Below, one piece after another: positions 20,101 through 30,897 of a stretch of 64,000 bases of DNA. Both the position numbers and the translations under genes were made by a program. Every line of letters starts with the position of its first letter. Positions within the stretch are counted from its first letter, which is position 1. This stretch comes from Yamagishiella unicocca (Eukaryota > Chlorophyta > Chlorophyceae > Chlamydomonadales > Volvocaceae). The stretch covers positions 248,001-312,000 of the forward strand of contig BDSL01000034.1 in assembly GCA_003116995.1 (NCBI GenBank), in the 5' to 3' direction. The notes under the pieces were generated by a model that was not told where the DNA came from, ran no database searches, and worked only from the letters and a program-made list of their open reading frames with translations.

Positions 20101-22903
20101 AGCACGTGTGCGCTCGCCAGCGCGTCAGCCTCGGAGGTGACCACGGGGGAGGCGTCCTGCAGGGCCGCGGGGATTACAATAATAGAACCGGTAACGCGAC
20201 TGGGGAAATGTAGCCGTGGGGCGGGGGGTTCAGAGAGGCCTGGTTGCGCAGGTGAAGTGGGCTCTTTTAAAAGTTTGGGACACTGGGTCGGGCGGCGTGG
20301 TTCAGCAGTGGCGCGGAGGACTGGCCCCACCAGCACATCACGTGTGTGGGCTCGTGTAGGACAGCTGCTGCTCAGGCGCCGCTAATTGGACGCGGCACCT
20401 GCACCCTTCGCATGGAACTCCGAAAAACCTGTCCCAAACACCCAAAACGCAGCTCTGGCGCCAGCCTACCTCGACGCGCCGCTCGTCGCCCTGCGCCCCC
20501 TGCACCGACTGCGCCCCCGGGCCGCTCTCGTGCTGCAGCGTCAGCGCCACCAGCTGCCGCACCTCCGCCACCACGGCGGCGAACCGCTCCTGGCGCACCA
20601 GCTCCACCTGCAGGGGAGGGCCACGCGGGCCACCAGGTGGTGAGGCGGAGCGCGTGAGCATAGTACGGGGGCCCGCTGCATGGCCGTGTGCACAACCTCC
20701 GACGTCCTCTACCGCTATCGCTGAAAGCACAGAGGCGGTGTACCAGGTGTGCGCCTTCGGCAGTCCACAGCTCGCGAGTTTTCCCTCTGAAATAAGGTCC
20801 CACGAGCCAGTCCCATTGCGGACGGATACTCTGGGAGTGCCTCGTCCCATCCCGTCTCCCTGCCAGCCAGCCAGCCAGCCAGGCCCCCTCGTCCCACCTT
20901 TGTAATGATCACCGCGACCGGCACCTCCAGCGCCACCGCCACCGCCAGGTGCTCCCTGGCGATGCGGCCCAGCCCCGCCATCGCGCACACGCACAGCAGC
21001 CCGTAGTCCGGCAGCAGCGCCGTCATGCCGTACAGCGCCGTCTTGAGGTACTTCTCGTGGCCGCCCATGTCCAGGAAGGTCAGCACCTTGGCGGCGGCAC
21101 CCGTGATCTCGGCGGGGGTCAGCGCTGAAGGGGATTAGGGTTTTAGGGACATGACAGGAGGAGGGGGGGTTGGCATGACACGAGGGGGGTGGGGCATAAA
21201 GACCGGTTACACGACACGAGGGTGGCAGATCAACCATTTGGGTTTATACGATAAGGGTGGAGCGCCCACGGGGCAGAGCAAGCACGCAAGCAGGCAGACC
21301 GGCACACGGCGGCGGCTCCTCGGTGGCTCACCAGTCGCCGCCGGCGTTGCGTAGTTGATGACCCTTCCCTCCCGGTCGTATCCGAGCAGCTGGTGGCAGA
21401 TGCTGGACGTGCGGCCGCTCTGCATCTCGTGCTTGTGGCGGAACACGTTCATACGCGCCAGGCCGCGGCCGTTGTCCAGCACCGGCCGGCCGTCCGACCC
21501 GTGGGTCAGGACCGCGACCAGCGTGGACTTGCCGGCGTCCACGCTGCCCGCCACCGCGATGCGCAGGTCGGTGTGGCAGGCCTCCTGCGCGGTGCTGGTG
21601 GCCACGCGCAGCAGCGCGGCCCGGCGGCCCCACGCGGCCGGCAGGTAGTGCAGCAGCGTCACGAATGCGTCCAGGGAGGCCGACATGCGGTGCAGGGTGC
21701 CGATGGAGCCCTCCAGGTCGGCGGGCTCCAGGCCTTTGGGGTAGCCGTTGTCCTCCACGCCTGAAGAGCAGAGCAGAGGGAGCGGAGGAGGTCAAGGCGG
21801 GCGGGTGGTAAGGTGTGTTGGGGTTGTGAAGCCGCGGGCATGGGGCTGAGCCCGGGTGGCGGTGCAGAGCAGCCGCGTGCATGCGTACACAACCGAGCCC
21901 GGGTGGCGGTGCAGAGCAGCCGCGTGCATGCGTGCCGTGTTGTGTAAGTTGAAGCGTGCGTTGGGTGCTTACCGATGTAGTAAAAGCACTCCCCGTTGCC
22001 CTCTGACAGGCGGAACTTCATCTGGGTGATCTGCGTCGCGCAGAGGCCGGCAGCAGGACAGGGTGGAAGGCGGCGTGAGGGTCGACAGTGGCGGCGGCCC
22101 CAGCCGCCAGCCCGGCTGGTGTGACATGACGCGATGTGACGTGACGTGGAGCCCAGGCCCGTGCAGAGGGAGGGAACGCGGATCCCCCGTGGTGCCACAA
22201 GCAGCCCGGGCACCTCCACACCTCTAGGGGTTTTTTATCCTTGCACGGGTTTTCCTCCCTCGCAACCTCCCTGGAGCAGCCTGCCAGACGGATGCCTCCT
22301 TGCGCCTATCGCACCAACAACCCCACCGATACAGCAACCCGATGCATGCATGCGTCCGGGAAGCGAGCCTCGAGGTGCATCAGTGATCTCCCCCACCTGC
22401 CGTGGCATGAACGCACCCACGGCGGTGCTTCGTCCACCCGCAAGAGTGATGTCATGCACACGCACTGCCGCCCCCGCGTGCCCACCCAGTGGCAGACGCC
22501 GCTGCCCCCAGGCGCACCAGTTGCTGCAGGCGAACGGGGTGGGGGTCCTTTATCCTGAATTTGTACTCCACATTCCCCTCGCCGTCTTCCTGGTCGAGGC
22601 AAGATACCGAATGGTCCTTTGGCTCGCGCTTGAGGCGCAGCGCCTCGATCTGCGGTCAGAGGAGAGTCGTCGAGACGAGGGGCAACGGAGTCGCCACCGG
22701 CCACCGATGCTGGCATGGCAGCGCCGGCCGTTATACTACATGCTGCGGCAGCGCCAAAGTAGACAGTCCTAGTCTTCAAGGCTTTCCACAGGTTCTCGAC
22801 CGGGTGCCCGCAGCTGCGCGCGTCTGCTTAGGCGCACCTGCTCAGGCCGTAGGTTCTGCTCGCGTCGTGGGATCCTTCCGCCGGATTCCATCATGGCTGC
22901 CAT
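17139..22903 (-). CDS. GTPBP1/GTPBP2-type translational GTPase
   Basis: Nine exons join in phase: 22903-22838, 22649-22518, 22030-21973, 21760-21332, 21124-20898, 20607-20470, 20156-18690, 18413-17892 and 17495-17139, giving 1131 residues. GTPBP1/2 are EF1A-like GTPases linked to mRNA turnover and ribosome rescue; animal forms are roughly 600-670 residues. Family hallmarks are EGNVEYKFRIKDP, GVEDNGYPKGL, LDNGRG, HEMQSGRTSSI, GVGSVVSGTLVSG, QPRTSWTFE, FVTVVHCGSVRQPAHV and HRPEWLREGAKLLVRD. G1 is GSVDAGKST (157-165) and G3 is DMGGH (247-251). G4 reads TKVE (303-306), Glu where TKxD is expected. The excess length is Ala/Gly-rich inserts in the 489-codon exon and later. The first exon is inferred from phase and an ATG at 22903. 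Confidence 0.9.
18583..18688. repeat. 13-base repeat at a GTPase splice donor
   Basis: Several copies of GCATCATGGCCCC fill the start of the 276-base intron between the 489-codon exon and the next exon. An 18-base segment, CATGGCCCCAACGCCGCA, occurs twice (18640 and 18671), the second copy ending exactly at the donor. The array therefore spread from the exon-intron junction. Confidence 0.8.
21192..21222 (-). repeat. dispersed motif B, GTPase intron copy
   Basis: In the GTPase intron between exons A and B, transcript sense reads CGTGTCGTGTAACCGGTCTT followed by TATGCCCC. The same motif is amplified in a NOP2 intron and appears in another one, always in the same orientation relative to transcription. 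Confidence 0.55.
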
Positions 22904-23720
22904 CTCCGCTGCGGTTGCCCTCCCGCGGGCGCCCTTCCGCCTGCAATGCACGGATGGGGTAAGCCGCTCCGGGTTCCGCGTCCGCGAGAAGGCGTCACTC
23001 AGAAGCGCTTGCTTGCCTCTTCGGCTTGTATTGATGGGTTTGGGTGGTCGTCTCGAAGGCCACCCAAGTCGTGGGCTCGCGGCGACAGCCCAGGTCCAAG
23101 TTATTGAAGTCAAGGTCCATCTTCGATATTCTTGTCGACAAGGAGCTAATACAGGTCTTCTACAGATCTTCTCAGTCAAGGAAACGCATGCTTCGGCCAT
23201 TGGTTGTGATTCACTAGCTATCGGCCATGGTGGCCAACTTCGTGGGAATGGCTGTAAGATAAACAATTTGGTATTCGATGAGGAGAACCTAATGAGCGAA
23301 ATTACAGTGGCGATGCGGAACGTTGTGAGCAAAGAAACATGAAGAACGCAGCCCCGATGCACGGCAGGGTTAAGCGCTGGCGGAAGCTTGCAAGTCCGTC
23401 AATACCGTTTACATCAGAGGCATAATACGTTTATAGATTGGTTTGCTCTATTTAGGCTTGAAATGTTTGCGCAACTCGCGACGGCTGGGCGAGCAACGTC
23501 GGCCCGGCCGGTGCAGTCGCTGTTGGCACCCGCAGCCCCTCAATTACTGGTGCGTATGAGTAATTATTGACGTTTGCATGTTCGTGTTAGCGATATGCAT
23601 CGGGCTGTCTTCCGTGCATGCGCAGACACCCGCGAGCGCGCGCTCTCAGCAGCAGGTCGTCCCAGGAGCGAGTCAAATAGCGCAACGGTAATTGTGGCAC
23701 AATGCCAAGTTTAATGTGTC
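22904..23720. other. head-to-head spacer, shared promoter region
   Basis: Lies between the GTPase ATG (22903, minus) and the candidate sulfate-ATPase start (23721, plus). A plus-strand ATG at 22893 opens a frame whose first 22 codons end at a strong GTAAGC donor (exon 22893-22958, phase 0). This could be an alternative transit-peptide exon for the sulfate ATPase, but it overlaps the GTPase start by 11 bases on the other strand. No other coding signal was seen. Confidence 0.4.
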
Positions 23721-26091
23721 ATGTCGTTTCGTAAGCAACTGCGCGACGCTCACGGCCTCGGTGGCCTGGCGCGCAGGCCGCTCTTGACTTGCCGGGCGGC
23801 AAGCGTGGAGCGACCCGTCGCCCACGATGCCCTACAACCAGCGCACGAGGTAGCGTCGATTGCGTCCTTTGCGGCTCTACCTTCGGAGGCCGTGTCTGCA
23901 ACGCGTGTCGTGCGCCCTGCAGGAGTCACGGCCTGATCCCATTTCGTTGGCGTCGATCGATGAGGTCGGCCCCTCGTATGAGGGCATCATTGCAGATGCC
24001 CCCACACGACCAACCGGCCTCTTCGTCCGGGTGGGTCGTCGGTCCGAGTGCAGCTAGTGTGCGGCTAGAGCGTGAACAACGGCACCTGGCGGACATCATC
24101 CGGCCAAGCAAAACAAACCCAAAGTCTGGGAGGACCGACCGAATACCTGCGGTCGTTGCCGGGTCCACCGGACGTCATGTTGTTGCTTAAGAAAGCCATG
24201 GCTTTCGCAGTGCCGGGCCCCAGTCCGTATCCCGCATAGCTGCCGCGGCGGCCGTGGTTCGGCACGTTCCCAGGAGAAGCTCTATAATGGGCGGCCTTAT
24301 TGCGTAGAGATACCCGGGATATGGCACGGGCTGCCAGGAGGCGCCTGTTACGGAAGCCTCACCGCCAGCCTGCCACCCTCCCGTCTCTCTTTGCTCGCAC
24401 GCGCGCTCTCCCCGACCCTGCATGCGCGACCCGACCTGTGGCACTGCAGGTGCGTAATATGGTTAAGCACTTCAACACGGCCAAAGGCCTCTTCCGAGCA
24501 GTAGACGGCGTCGACGTAGACATAGAGCCCAGCTCCATCGTGGCGCTCCTGGGGCCCTCGGGCAGCGGCAAGACCACGCTGCTGCGCCTCGTGGCGGGCC
24601 TGGAGCAGCCCACGGGCGGCAGCATCTTCTTCGACGACGTAGACGCCACCGACCTCTCGGTCCAGGACCGCCAGATCGGCTTCGTGTTCCAGAGCTACGC
24701 GCTCTTCAATCACAAGACCGTGGCCGAGAACATCAAGTTCGGGCTGGAGGTGCGGCGACTAAACGTCGACCACGAGAAGCGCGTGCAGGACCTTCTGGCG
24801 CTGGTGCAGCTGCAGGGCCTGGGCGACCGCTACCCCCGCCAGCTGTCAGGTGGTCAACGCCAGCGCGTTGCGCTCGCCCGCGCGCTGGCTTCCAACCCCC
24901 GCCTGCTGCTCCTGGACGAGCCCTTCGGCGCGCTGGACGCAGTCGTGCGCAAGCAGCTGCGCGCGGGGCTCAGGGAGATCGTCCGCAGCGTGGGAGTGAC
25001 CACCATTATTGTGACGCACGACCAGGAGGAGGCGTTTGACCTGGCGGACAAGGTGGTGGTGTTCAACCGGGGGCTGGTGGAGCAGCAGGGCAAGCCCACG
25101 GACATCATCAAGCACCCGCGCACGCCCTTCATCATGAAGTTCGTGGGCGAGACGAATGTCGTGCCGGCGACGTCGCTGGTGAGTGCAGGGAGGGGGGAGC
25201 TGCGCTGGCGCCGGTGTGGGCGGTCTACCGTGGGCCAGAGAGGTCGTGGAAAGCGAGCGCGCCCAGAGGACATGGGTTTTCCCTCGTGACTTTAGGACAT
25301 TGGAAAGCAATGAACGCAGTTTGGTGGGCGGTCTACCGTGATGGGCCGGGCCCCATCATTGTCTGCAACTAGTGTCATTCACTGGCGCCCTAGGCATGCC
25401 CTGCATATCGCCGCCGTGCCGCTCCACATTGGATTGTCGGTACGGTACGGCACGGCACGGTTGCAGTGTTTTCGCGCATTAGGCAACGTGCGGTTCTCGT
25501 GTGCCGGGCCGCCTTTCTGTGACCCGCAGCTTGCGAAGCGCATGAAGTTCAGCACGGCAAAGAGCATGGTGATGTTCCGGCCGCACGACATCAAGCTCTT
25601 CAAGAGCCCGCAGTCGGAGGATGGGCCGGTGACAGTGCCGGCCACTGTGGGGGACAAGGCCAACCTGGGCTGGATCATCAAGTACATTCTGCGCTTCGAT
25701 GACGATGTGGTGAGTGACGGACTTCGTCAAGGAAGCATGTATGACATTGTGACGACCGAAGTTGCGGTAGATGTGGCGGCATACCAAGGCGGTGACTGTA
25801 TTTCTGCGGAAGGACTTGTAAATCGTCGTGCAGCGTGTCCCGGGGCAATGGCCGGTTTGCGTATCAAACGGTTCAAGCTGACCCTGGTCGGAATGTAATG
25901 TACATACTTCGCTGCCCGCGTGCACCTAATTGCTTCAACGCGCTGTGCAGGAGTGCGAGCTCCAGCTGACGCGCGATCAGGACGAGAACGACTACAATCT
26001 GGTGGTGGGCAGCCGCGTCTTCGTGTCCGTGAACCCCAAGTACATGATGGGCTTCAACAAGCTAGACGTGGACAGCACGCCGGTGGTGTAG
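23721..26091 (+). CDS. SABC: chloroplast sulfate ABC transporter, ATP-binding subunit
   Basis: This is the ATPase of a bacterial-type (CysA) sulfate/thiosulfate importer, which in Chlamydomonas sits at the chloroplast envelope and feeds sulfate to cysteine synthesis. The secure exons are 24450-25178, 25530-25709 and 25951-26091. They show Walker [11 protein letters not shown]-loop VFQSYALF, signature LSGGQRQR, Walker [13 protein letters not shown], and the H-loop in [15 protein letters not shown] CysA-type C-terminal regulatory region follows ([21 protein letters not shown]). The frame reaches back past 24450 only from a TTG codon, and a good acceptor ends there, so the start is on another exon. 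I propose ATG 23721 to 23849 (43 residues, Arg- and Ala-rich, transit-like, phase 0), giving 392 residues. The exon at 22893-22958 is the rival. No permease or sulfate-binding gene is adjacent. Confidence 0.9.
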
Positions 26092-26603
26092 GGAGGCAAT
26101 TAGCACTAGGTTGTGTGTTTTGTCCAGAATAAGAGCAATGGCTCAACGGCACGGCAGAGCTGTGGTTAATGCCAAGAGCGTGAGATGCAGTGCTTCGTCT
26201 GGGGTGGAATGGAGGCAGGGGTGGTTAGGCCCGAGGGCAAGCCTTGCGCGGAAAATGCACGCGTGGCCGAGGCTGTACGCAGCAAGCAAGGCCCCGAAAA
26301 CATGTCATATTTATATTTGCTGGGCGCAGGATGATGAACGGCTCTGCAAGTTTCTTGCGAGTGCATGCTGACATGCTTCTGTGGCAATCCACGTATCGCT
26401 TTGTAAAGCTTGACCTAATTGGGTCATCATACAAAGTACTATAATCCACAACCTGTTATGAGGCAGTGTGAGGTCTGGATGCTGGGATTGAGGGGTCAAG
26501 GAGCTGAGCCACACATGCATGAAGTGCCGGACAATTGGCCAAATTCAATCGGCAGACCAATGTATTCTCTTTTTTGTTGAATAATCGACCAATAGTAATA
26601 GCG
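26092..26603 (+). other. sulfate-ATPase 3' UTR and HCF136 promoter
   Basis: About 510 bases between two genes on the same strand. The TGTAA at 26402 ends the upstream transcript. That leaves roughly 190 bases, AT-richer than its surroundings, for the HCF136 promoter and 5' UTR. No other gene was seen. Confidence 0.5.
26402..26406 (+). terminator. TGTAA poly(A) signal, sulfate ATPase
   Basis: First plus-strand TGTAA after the stop at 26089-26091, implying a 3' UTR of about 325 bases. Confidence 0.6.
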
Positions 26604-29600
26604 ATGGCTCTAGCTGCTCACTCACGACAGGTGGCTCCGGCCCTTTCGAGCTCGCGCGTCAAGGGTGAGGACAGCCAGAAAGTCGACCACTATTTTGCCG
26701 ATTGCCTTACGCGGATTTCTTCCCCTTGCAGCGTTCGCGCCTGTGCGCGTATCACGTTGCCGTGGTGCTGTGGTTGTCCGCGCCGAGGCTCAGAGTGCCG
26801 ATGCGCTGACACGCCGCACGGTGCTTGGCGCTGGCCTGGCCGCTGCGACTTCGTTGGCCCTGCCGATCAGCGGTGCCAGCCCAGCCCACGCTAACCAGCT
26901 GCTATCCAGCGAGTGGGAGAGCGTGAGTGCAGAATTGAAGCGTCTGGTCTATCGCGATCGCATGGCTAAACCGAATCACCACGTCGCCGTCTTCGCAGGT
27001 TGAGCTGCCTCTGGATAAGGGCGTTGTGCTGCTCGACATTGGTTTCACGGATGCGAAGCACGGTGAGGGTCCTTTACTTGCACGACCGGGTGCAATGTTG
27101 GAGGTAAAATTAACGGATCTGGTGCTGCGCGATGCAGGCTTCCTGCTGGGCACCCGTCAAACCCTGCTGGAGACCGTGGATGGGGGTAAGACGTGGGGCG
27201 CGCGTTCCATCGACGCCGCCCGTGACGAGGGCTTCAACTACCGCTTCAACTCCATTTCCTTCAACGACAATGGCGAGGGCTGGATCGTCGGCAAGCCTGC
27301 CATCCTGCTGCACACCACGGACGGTGGCGCCAACTGGGAGCGCATTCCTCTCAGCGCCAAGCTGCCGGGTGAGACTCTCCCCCAGCGGGGTCGCCTGAGG
27401 GGCTGCCATACCGCGTACTGCTTCAATCCTGTCTCTGTGCTTCGACTCGCTAAACGCTCAATCCACCACTGGCATTTTCTCCCGCGTCAATTCAAATCGC
27501 AGGTGCTCCCGTGCGCGTTACTGCTCTGAACGGCAAGGCTGGTCAAGCCGAGATGATCACCGACCAGGTGCAGTCGCGGGTCGCGTTGCAAGGGGGCGGC
27601 ACGTTCCTCAAAATCGGGCTTCGGTTAGGTTTCACGGATCGGGGTGGAATTGCTGCGCACTAGCGACCTCGCAAAAAAAGCCTCCACGTCAGCTCCTGAG
27701 CACGGATGAGGTTTGCAGTCACCGGTCGCAGACAGCTCCTGCGGCCGATATGGAACCAGCGGCCTATGGTTCCCAGGTCTTCTCCCAGGGCGGACGGAAT
27801 CGGACGGAAACACAAACCTTCCAGCAAATGCCTCTACGGCAATAGTAAACGCTACCATGGCAATTGCAAACGCTATCATGATAATTGTAAACTCTACCAT
27901 GGCAGTAGCAAACGCTACCACTGCCTACCACTGCTGTGTCAACTTCTCCACACTCAGTCACCCAATCACTGTGGGTTCCTAGAGACCTGTCGAGTTCGGC
28001 GGTCCAGCAGCTCCATGCTGACCTTCCCGCCCAACCCCCTGACATCCCTTTGTGGCACACAGGGTGCCATTTACGTGACCGATAACACGGCCTACACGTG
28101 GACAGCGGCCGTGCAGGAGACTGTGGACGCCACGCTGAACCGCACCGTGTCCAGCGGTGGGTACTCGTGGGGCTGGCGACCTGGCAGTGGCGGCCGCGCA
28201 CGCTGCCAATGGCCGCAATGTCTTGTGATTGGGTGCTTGGTAACGAGTCGAAATTGCAGTACGGGTAGGGAGGTCTTCGGTCTAGACATTCCCTCACATG
28301 TTATGCGCCGGGGGTGATACGCGAGTTGGAACGCCAAAGCGAGCAAGTAGCGTCGTACGAGTATCAGGACTTCACCTGACACAGATTGCTATGGAAGCAG
28401 TATCAGACGCCTCGTGGTGTAGCGGCCAGTCGCGTAATGTACATCTCCGCCGTAAAAGGTATTTCGGGTACATGCTGCAACACAGTGTATGGATAGCGAG
28501 AGAGTTGCGGCTCATGCGGGGCATAGGCATGGTTCGGTTGGGATGGAGGGGGGCCGGATGGTGAGGTTGCTGCGGAGTCGAGGGCTTGGCCCAAGTTCCA
28601 TTCCTCCAGTCCGCACCGCAAAACTCCGAGGCCTCTACAAAGCTTGCGTTGAGTGCGGTGCCGAAATTGTAGAGGCGGGCTGGTTGGCAGGGCTATTGCG
28701 GGTGGACGGGGCTGGAAGGACGTCAATTCTCTTGTCCGGTCAGCACGGCGGTCCACAGCGTTGGGCACATTTCGGGCCCCTGTTGTCGGCCGCTGCGCCA
28801 ATGGCCAGGTCCGCGCCGTCGAAGTAGTAATCGCCGCTGCAGCTAGGCACCTGGAAACCAACTTTGGGGCCAGCTTAACACCGTCTCGAAGCCGCGTCGA
28901 TTGTTGGCTTAATGAAGACGGAAGCGTCGTGCGCTCCCGCTGGTGTCAAGTGCTAGTAGCTAATTGACGTTCTGCGCCTCTCGAAACGCACAGTCCTTCT
29001 CATCACGTGCCCTCCGCTGTTATTTGCTCCCATGCAGGTATCAGCGGGGCCTCGTACTACGAGGGCTCGTTCTCCAACCTGGCGCGCAGCACCTCTGGCG
29101 ACTACGTCGCCGTCTCTTCTCGCGGCAACTTCTACATGACCTGGACCCCGGGCCAGACCTACTGGCTGCCGCACAACCGCCCCGCGCCCCGCCGCCTCCA
29201 AAACATGGGCTTCACGCCCTCGGGCGCGGTCTGGGTCAGCACGCGCGGTGGCGATGTGCTGCTGTCGGGCGACTCTGGCCTGAGCGCAGAAGCCTTCGAG
29301 ACCGTCGCGATCAACTCCCGCGGCTTCGGGATCCTGGATGTCGGGTGGGTGGGGCTATGTGGGATCTGAGCAACGAGACAACCCGTGCGGAATTTGTTGA
29401 TTTGCGTCTGAAGAGGGAAGCGGTGCTCGACTGGCGTTGATCACGAGCACCTCGCGTCGCAATCAGGAGCATGGGCCGCATTCGCTGCAAGCTGGCGCTT
29501 CCTCTCTATGCGCGCATGTCGACACCGCAACCTCAGCAAGCCTTTCTTCGCCAACGCGTTGCGAGTCGCGTGATTCGGGGACTTGCCATAATACCTGGCC

Positions 29601-29859
29601 TCTCATCTCTTGTCCTAACTGCTCCGCCTCCGCTGCACGCTGGCCCAACCGCAGCTTCCGGGACGAGAAGGTTGCGTTCGCCTGCGGTGGCAGCGGCAGC
29701 CTGTACCGCTCAGAGGACAGCGGCAAGACGTGGAAGCGCGACCGCTCCACCGACAACGTGGCGGGCAACCTGTACGCCATTAAGTTCTTCAACCCGCAGC
29801 TGGGCTTCGTCCTGGGTAACGACGGCATCCTGCTGCGCTACACGGGCGTGTCGGTGTAG
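26604..29859 (+). CDS. HCF136: photosystem II assembly factor HCF136 (Ycf48-like)
   Basis: HCF136 is a thylakoid-lumen beta-propeller that binds newly made D1 and is needed to build PSII reaction centres. Eight exons join in phase: 26604-26664, 26732-26922, 26999-27062, 27138-27368, 27503-27567, 28063-28156, 29038-29344 and 29655-29859, giving 405 residues, the normal length. The N-terminus is bipartite. A Ser/Arg-rich chloroplast transit region (about 1-40) is followed by a Tat signal with twin arginine at 48-49 (TRRTVLGAGLAAA) and an AHA cleavage site at 72-74. Mature-protein landmarks are FLLGTRQTLLETVDGGKTW, NYRFNSISF, GWIVGKPAILLHT, AAVQETVDATLNRTVSSG, YVAVSSRGNFYMTW, RGFGILDVG, and LGFVLGNDGILLRY at the end. 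Intron 6 (28157-29037) is the longest. Confidence 0.96.
27834..27935. repeat. imperfect 24-base AT-rich repeat in HCF136 intron 5
   Basis: Four degenerate copies of a unit like GCAATAGTAAACGCTACCAT recur at about 24-base spacing. The sequence is clearly AT-richer than the surrounding gene. Confidence 0.7.
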
Positions 29860-30421
29860 ACCGTATGATCGAGCGATCGGCATTTGAGCAGGCTATGGAG
29901 TATCGTGGAAAAACGCTAGTAGTGGGAGAACTGGACGAGCCAGGACGGGGCGAGGACTTGGTGTGGTGGCGTGCGCTTCGGGACCAGAGTCTTGGAGGCC
30001 TGGGAAGCTGACCGCAACGAGAGCGGTATGCCGTCGGCTTTGGAATCGAGGCTCGCCGCTACGCCAATGACGCGTGTGCGGCTTTGCTTGTGCGTGTGAA
30101 ATGGCACACCGAAAGCAAAGGCGCAAGAAAGGTCCACAGCAATTACGAGGGCTTTGCCAGAGATGACATGTTAGGTAGTTGAGATTTCGTCGGGTTTTGA
30201 CGGTGTACTGAGAGGGAGCAAACAGGAATGCGCCTCTGACGCGGCTTGTCGCGCGCCAGGACGTGAATGCTCGCCAGTGGCCACAATTTTGGGATTGCAC
30301 ATCGGTGTTTTCGTACGAGGGATGCGTGCTGCGGGCTGCGGAACAGAACGCGTGGGCGTGTGCTGGATGTCTTAACAGGTGATGACCGTTTGGCAAGGAC
30401 TGACGTGGACAAAATTTAACA

Positions 30422-30426
30422 TTACA
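30422..30426 (-). terminator. TGTAA poly(A) signal, caleosin
   Basis: TTACA on the plus strand, first in line downstream of the caleosin stop at 30876. The implied 3' UTR is about 450 bases and runs past the HCF136 signal. Confidence 0.5.
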
Positions 30427-30456
30427 TCGCGTGGAAGGAGACGCTACCGGAATGGC

Positions 30457-30461
30457 TGTAA
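30457..30461 (+). terminator. TGTAA poly(A) signal, HCF136
   Basis: First plus-strand TGTAA after the HCF136 stop (29857-29859). The implied 3' UTR is about 600 bases. Confidence 0.5.
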
Positions 30462-30796
30462 TTGCCGCAACAAACTACTGCCAGTTGGGCGTGTTACGAG
30501 GGGCACTGTCGTGCCAACTTCAAAGCCAAGCAGTCCTCCAGAGAGCACGGACGGCTATCTGTGTTGGCTCACTGTTACTACCGTGCAGCGAACAGGATTT
30601 GCGCACATTGTCAGCCTACCGCCTCACTTCATGACAAATTTATTACTTGGCATAACGTGGCCTCAATCAACGTATCCTCCTTACTTCGCTGACCTCCCAG
30701 CGGCTCACGCCTCTCCATGCCGAGCACCTGTCACAATCAACTAGAGGCACAGCCAAAACACCGCAAGGCAGGCTGCGGTGCCAGCTTCAGCAACAC

Positions 30797-30897
30797 CGTT
30801 CACTCGTACTTAAATCAGGGACACCGTTCATTCGTACTTCAGCGACACCGTTCACTTGTACATCAGCAACGCTGTTCACTCGTACTTCGACGCCAGG
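30797..30897. repeat. 24-28 base repeat that contains the caleosin stop codon
   Basis: Four copies of a unit containing CACCGTTCACTCGTACTTC start near 30797, 30825, 30849 and 30873 (spacing 28, 24, 24). The rightmost encodes the last residues and the TGA of caleosin on the minus strand. The others lie in its 3' UTR, and the first two of these repeat the Tyr-Glu/Lys-stop pattern in frame. Confidence 0.85.

Larger units (their letters stand above)
29860..30875. other. overlapping 3' ends of HCF136 and caleosin
   Basis: About 1 kb between convergent stop codons. The HCF136 TGTAA (30457-30461, plus) lies beyond the caleosin TGTAA (30422-30426, minus), so the two 3' UTRs overlap by at least 35 bases if both are used. 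No coding exon was recognised. Confidence 0.5.

Noticed and set aside
18657..20336. Reading the GTPase 559-codon ORF as a single-exon gene
   Set aside because: Its ends run into intron sequence. Conserved family segments begin at the acceptor near 20156 and stop at the donor at 18690.
22893..23342. 149-codon plus-strand ORF as a complete small chloroplast protein
   Set aside because: Coding quality drops after codon 22, where a strong GTAAGC donor occurs. Kept only as a candidate first exon.
24300..24449. Upstream in-frame extension of the sulfate ATPase from 24300
   Set aside because: The first codon is TTG, the added residues are Arg-rich noise, and a good acceptor ends at 24449 just where family similarity begins.
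28405..28480. tRNA-like A-box (TGGTGTAGCGG) in HCF136 intron 6
   Set aside because: There is no B-box (GGTTCGA type), no cloverleaf pairing and no acceptor-stem match at the expected distance.
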